Part shown: positions 60,563 to 64,000 of the stretch, in pieces
Layout: each line of letters begins with the position of its first letter
How positions within the stretch are numbered: the stretch's first letter is position 1
Assembly: GCA_029747585.1 (NCBI GenBank)
Contig: JAPEVF010000119.1
Coordinates: forward strand, 39,821-103,820
DNA: 64,000 nucleotides
Source: Pleurotus djamor
Lineage: Eukaryota > Basidiomycota > Agaricomycetes > Agaricales > Pleurotaceae
Reading direction: 5' to 3'
Notes under the pieces: generated by a model
Seen by the model: the letters and a program-made list of their open reading frames with translations, nothing else
Database searches by the model: none
Told to the model about the DNA's origin: nothing
Program-made: the position numbers and the translations under genes

Positions 60563-63500
60563 TAATGTGCAGGAGCATATTCCCCTATCACACTTCGTGG
60601 CTCTACGTACTCTCCGATCGGTGTAAAGACGACGTCGTCCAGCCTAGCTAAGGTTTAGATTTTTCAGTCCCTAAGAAATCAATGACTTACCCGAAAGCCA
60701 TCGGACCTCCTTTGGCTAAACCGACCTCGGTTTTGGACCATTTGGGATCCCCGGCGAGGGCGATAACGGTGACACGGAGTCCATAACGATAGTCAGGGGT
60801 CCCAAGGGCGATCCCCTTTTGATAGTCAAGGACAGTTATCAGATCTGGAACCGTGACAAGGATCTACGTCGCGTTAGATCTAGTGCGAGAAGGTTGATAT
60901 CTTTCATTCACCTTAGTTTCGCTCTTTTCCTGAATGTATGCATAGATATTTTCGTTTTGGAAAGGTATGATCAACCGTGTATCGGGGCTGTACGCGTTCT
61001 TGTTTTCGGAGCTAGAGTACTCAACCTCGTCTTCGCTCAGCGGGGCTATCACGACTTCGCCCCATGTGAAACCCTTACGAACTTCCTTTTGGTATAAATA
61101 GTCAATGAGCCGCAGGAAATGAGATGTGAGCCGACTAACCCGTCTGACATCTACAATCTTCCCCGTAAACAGACAGGTACCATTTTGAAGACCAAGCAAG
61201 CCAAGAGCAACATCTTTGACGTTACTTCTTTGGCGACACAGTGCCGCTACACGCCCCATCCGCCAGGCTTGAGACACTGTGCGCGATACACCTACTCAAT
61301 CGTAAACATCTGTCGGTGAATCCAGACCACAGGTTACGACTCACCATACTCTTGACATGTCCTTCGGGATAGTGGTGGAAATGTCACAGCAGCTTTACTC
61401 CCCATTTCTGTGCAAGCACTACGAAGGACTCCTTCCACGGCTGCACCGTCTCTAGCCTTTGAAAGTACCTACATGTTTGGGCGTTAGCCTTATAAGCAGT
61501 CGTCGAAGAGGTGGAACGCACCATGACGTTCCCAACGCCATCAGCAAGTCCCACAGGATAGAGTCCATTCTTGATACCAAAGGCTCCAGGTAAAGATTGC
61601 CACATCTAAGGGAGATACGATGTCAGAGTTATAGTTATTTGGCTGCATGACTCCAGTTAGACACGGACATGCGGGTATGCCCTTCCCATCAAGTCCGCTA
61701 TGGGGTCGGAAAACGTTGGTAACTGGCAGGCATGTAGTAAGGACAAAACTCACCATCCAGGGTAACCTTGCCGAGCATGCCCGACATGATGAGTGGTTGG
61801 ATACCATTCCCGCCTCCGATCTCGTCACTGATCGTCCCGAGGTAGTCATCAATGCCAATGAACTTCTTGAGAGCTTCCATGGCTGCGGGGATTTCGTTTC
61901 CCCCTTGAATGCGTTCGGACTAGGGCATTCAACGATCAATGGGGGTAGACAACCTAGGTTCAGCCACTAGTGCCGACTTACAGAGACACTTGGTGATCCC
62001 ATGAAGCAGCACCTGGCAAAAAGTGATTCTTCGGGAACGTCTTCAGCGTCTACCACGTAGATTGGCTTCCCTTCTCGAAGTAGCTGTCGAGCCATGAGGA
62101 AGGCTGGATACGATGGACCCCCACCACCAGCTCCGAGGATGTTGCACCCTTCACCAATCCACTCTGTGGGAAAACGGTTGGTTGAGTGAATGAGAGTGTA
62201 TGACACTAGCTTGCGCACCTAAGTCCGTCTCAGACAGTTCCCAGACTCTGTCGGCCCGTACGTTGGGCCGATAGGCTTCAATATCGATAATAGGTTCTTG
62301 GATGTCGGAAACATCTTCAACCAAAGTGTCGTTGTATCCGTTCACTCCAATGCTGTCTTCGCTTTCACGTTCATCGCCAACTGGGGCAAAGACGTGATAT
62401 GAAACCGGGCGTAAATCTCCGGCCGCTTTGATAATTACTCGAGTCGACTGGTTAGTGACGTATGTCACAGGAAGGTTGTTGATTTCGACAATCTTGGTCG
62501 ATGCTAGAAATTCCATTCGGTCATTATGAGCGTGACCTTGGTACGACAGCATTGGTACTTCGAAGCCTCTGCATCAGCGTACCTTTGTCTGCCCCCGCAG
62601 CGACCGCCGAGTTTATTGCCTCAGCTTTCAATTCATCAAGAACTTGCTCTAGGGGCCTCTTCCCAATCTCAACGATGGTGTCGATTTCATGTGCCACTGC
62701 ATGATTGATTGCTCAGCATTCGCGTCTTTGCGTTAGATTATGAATAACACACAAGGACGAACCTTTGGCCATGGCCGCTCCCACTGCATTCGCAACGTCA
62801 AAAAATGGCGGCCGAACTACCTCAGAGACTCCTGAAAGACGATCAGGAGCAATTATTCCGCCTCCGCCAACCAATAAAACTCTGATCGCATCCGGAGACG
62901 TTTTCATCCTGGATAGGCTGTGAGTGCGCGGTTCAGATGTATTAAATCAGAGTGAATATACAGACCTATCGATTACACCTTCCAGGAGTTTATTGATCGC
63001 CGTGACGGCCGATTCAACCAACGATTGGTCGATATTGACGACGGATGTTACGTCCCCGACATCAGCTTTACCGGCCGCGACCATGATATCAGTAGTTGTT
63101 AGTGTATTTCCTCCAAAGACAAGCCCATCTGTATGGATGTTGTGCCCGACCGAGTCCGGACCAACACTAACATGCCCATCGTGCCTTTGACGGATTTTAG
63201 AGCCTCCGCCCAAGCCGATGGACTGAACGTCTGCCATAGCGAAATTCGTCCTGACCCCCGCAATCTCGATAAAGGAGGCTGCTTGACGGGGAAAGCCAGT
63301 GGGTAACAAGATACCGACGTCGGTAGTTGTCCCTCCAACATCAACGACGATGGTAGGTTCGCCTGGACCAGTACGGTTGTCCAAGCCGGCCAAAAACGAA
63401 GCTCCTCGCATACTGTTCGTTGGCCCTGACGCAAACGTCCTGACGGGTAGTCTAGCAGCGTTGGCGGCAGTGGTAAGGCTACCATCGTTTTGGGTGATAT

Positions 63501-64000
63501 AAACCGGCGCAGAGAGGTTCAGGGATTTCATAGCCGAGATGAAGCCCCCAATAGTATGCTGAGCGAAAGGAAGTATCGAAGCGTTCAATATCGAAGCGTT
63601 TTCGCGCTCAATTAACCCGAGCTGGCCGACTACATTTAGTCATCGTTAGCGAGATTTTCAGAGTGATTAAAACGGATAAACATACCGTCGCGCGAGCATA
63701 CAATGTTTGCACGAGCTCCCATGAAGCGGGTTATCATGTCGCGTACGACATACTCATTGACACCCTTGTTATCAAGGGGCGAAAAGATTCCCGAAACAAC
63801 GATGTTGAAGAGTCCCTTCGCTTTGATCTGTTCACATTGTTCGACGATTTCTGCCTCCGAAATGGGCTTGATCGGCCTCCCATCAACTAGGATAAACACT
63901 ATTATCCAGAGAGCGTTCCAGGTAGAATGAACGGGTGGCTTACTTTCAAGGCCGCCATCGACATAACCAATATGTCCATTCATCAACCGCCGTAGTCGAT
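60563..64000 (-). CDS. Hydantoinase A/oxoprolinase-DUF917 fusion, 5' part missing
   Basis: ATP-dependent hydantoinase/oxoprolinase family protein (HyuA type) fused to a C-terminal DUF917 domain. The N-terminus lies beyond 64000. The visible start is LVDGRPIKPISEAEIVEQCE, then NIVVSGIFSPLDNKGVNE, then HTIGGFISAMKSLNLSAPVY and the nucleotide-binding core TIVVDVGGTTTDVGILLPTG, GLGGGSKIR, and RVLLVGGGGIIAPDRLSG. After a linker (VWELSETDL) come the DUF917 blocks: WIGEGCNILGAGGGGPSYPA, SDEIGGGNGIQPLIMSGMLG, GDLMGRAYPHV and, near the end, VGLAKGGPMAFG spliced to LDDVVFTPIGEYVEPRSV. The stop is at 60563-60565. Many short introns are present. The enzyme probably hydrolyses a hydantoin or related cyclic amide using ATP. 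DUF917 is of unclear role, with thiohydantoin desulfurase among known members. It converges on paralog 2 (171 bp apart). Confidence 0.9.

Overview
This window looks like nuclear DNA of a filamentous basidiomycete, probably an Agaricomycete of the Rhizoctonia/Ceratobasidium kind. The evidence is many GT-AG introns of about 47-77 nt, intron-rich genes on both strands, nuclear-type tRNA genes with introns after position 37, and fungal families such as CYP505 P450-reductase fusions, Oxr1, Spt7, Pff1 and Cdh1. The genus is an inference from gene content. It is draft sequence: single N characters sit at 3454, 7343, 8128, 11410, 12835, 19113, 28539, 33021, 58083 and 58113-58114, and in three genes leaving out the N restores the reading frame.

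Layout. 1-1933 (+): 3' part of the APC/C activator Cdh1. 3055-3646 (+): unrecognised gene. 4326-7140 (-): secreted YHR202W-type metallophosphoesterase. 8177-11274 (-): ThrE/Prm10-type membrane protein. 12554-14530 (-): tandem-ATPase ABC protein with a mitochondrial-looking N-terminus. 14706-18948 (-): two tandem MYND zinc-finger paralogs. 19361-21340 (-): Oxr1/TLDc protein. 21441-26081: five tRNA genes (three Glu-TTC, two Leu-AAG), with 3-hydroxyacyl-CoA dehydrogenase (-) and a peroxisomal-type adenine-nucleotide carrier (+) divergently transcribed among them. 26248-30981 (-): penta-EF-hand protein and the SAGA subunit Spt7. 31259-37478 (+): tandem pair of Pff1 vacuolar membrane proteases. 37579-38268 (-): cyclase/kynurenine-formamidase-like enzyme. 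38393-39329 (+): F-box-like protein. 40442-44787 (+): self-sufficient CYP505 monooxygenase. 45076-46165 (+): alpha/beta hydrolase. 46890-47496 (+): small membrane-anchored protein. 48473-49107 (-): ankyrin protein. 49655-51770 (+): seven-TM orphan protein with 14 exons. 52270-54374 (+): GH30-like glycosidase. 54525-60391: two head-to-head paralogs of an alpha-helical, membrane-active-looking family flanking a broken small-secreted-protein gene. 60563-64000 (-): hydantoinase A-DUF917 fusion, cut by the window edge.

Genes likely to work together: the divergent dehydrogenase/carrier pair fits fatty-acid oxidation (ATP import and the NAD-dependent step), and CYP505 fits fatty-acid hydroxylation. 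Most other neighbours look like ordinary housekeeping genes without a pathway link. The least explained parts are the head-to-head helical pair around 54.5-60.4 kb, the seven-TM protein, the two MYND proteins and the orphan gene at 3.1-3.6 kb. Exon boundaries were worked out by hand from GT-AG sites and reading-frame continuity. Where all exons were assigned, the total coding length was checked to be divisible by three.
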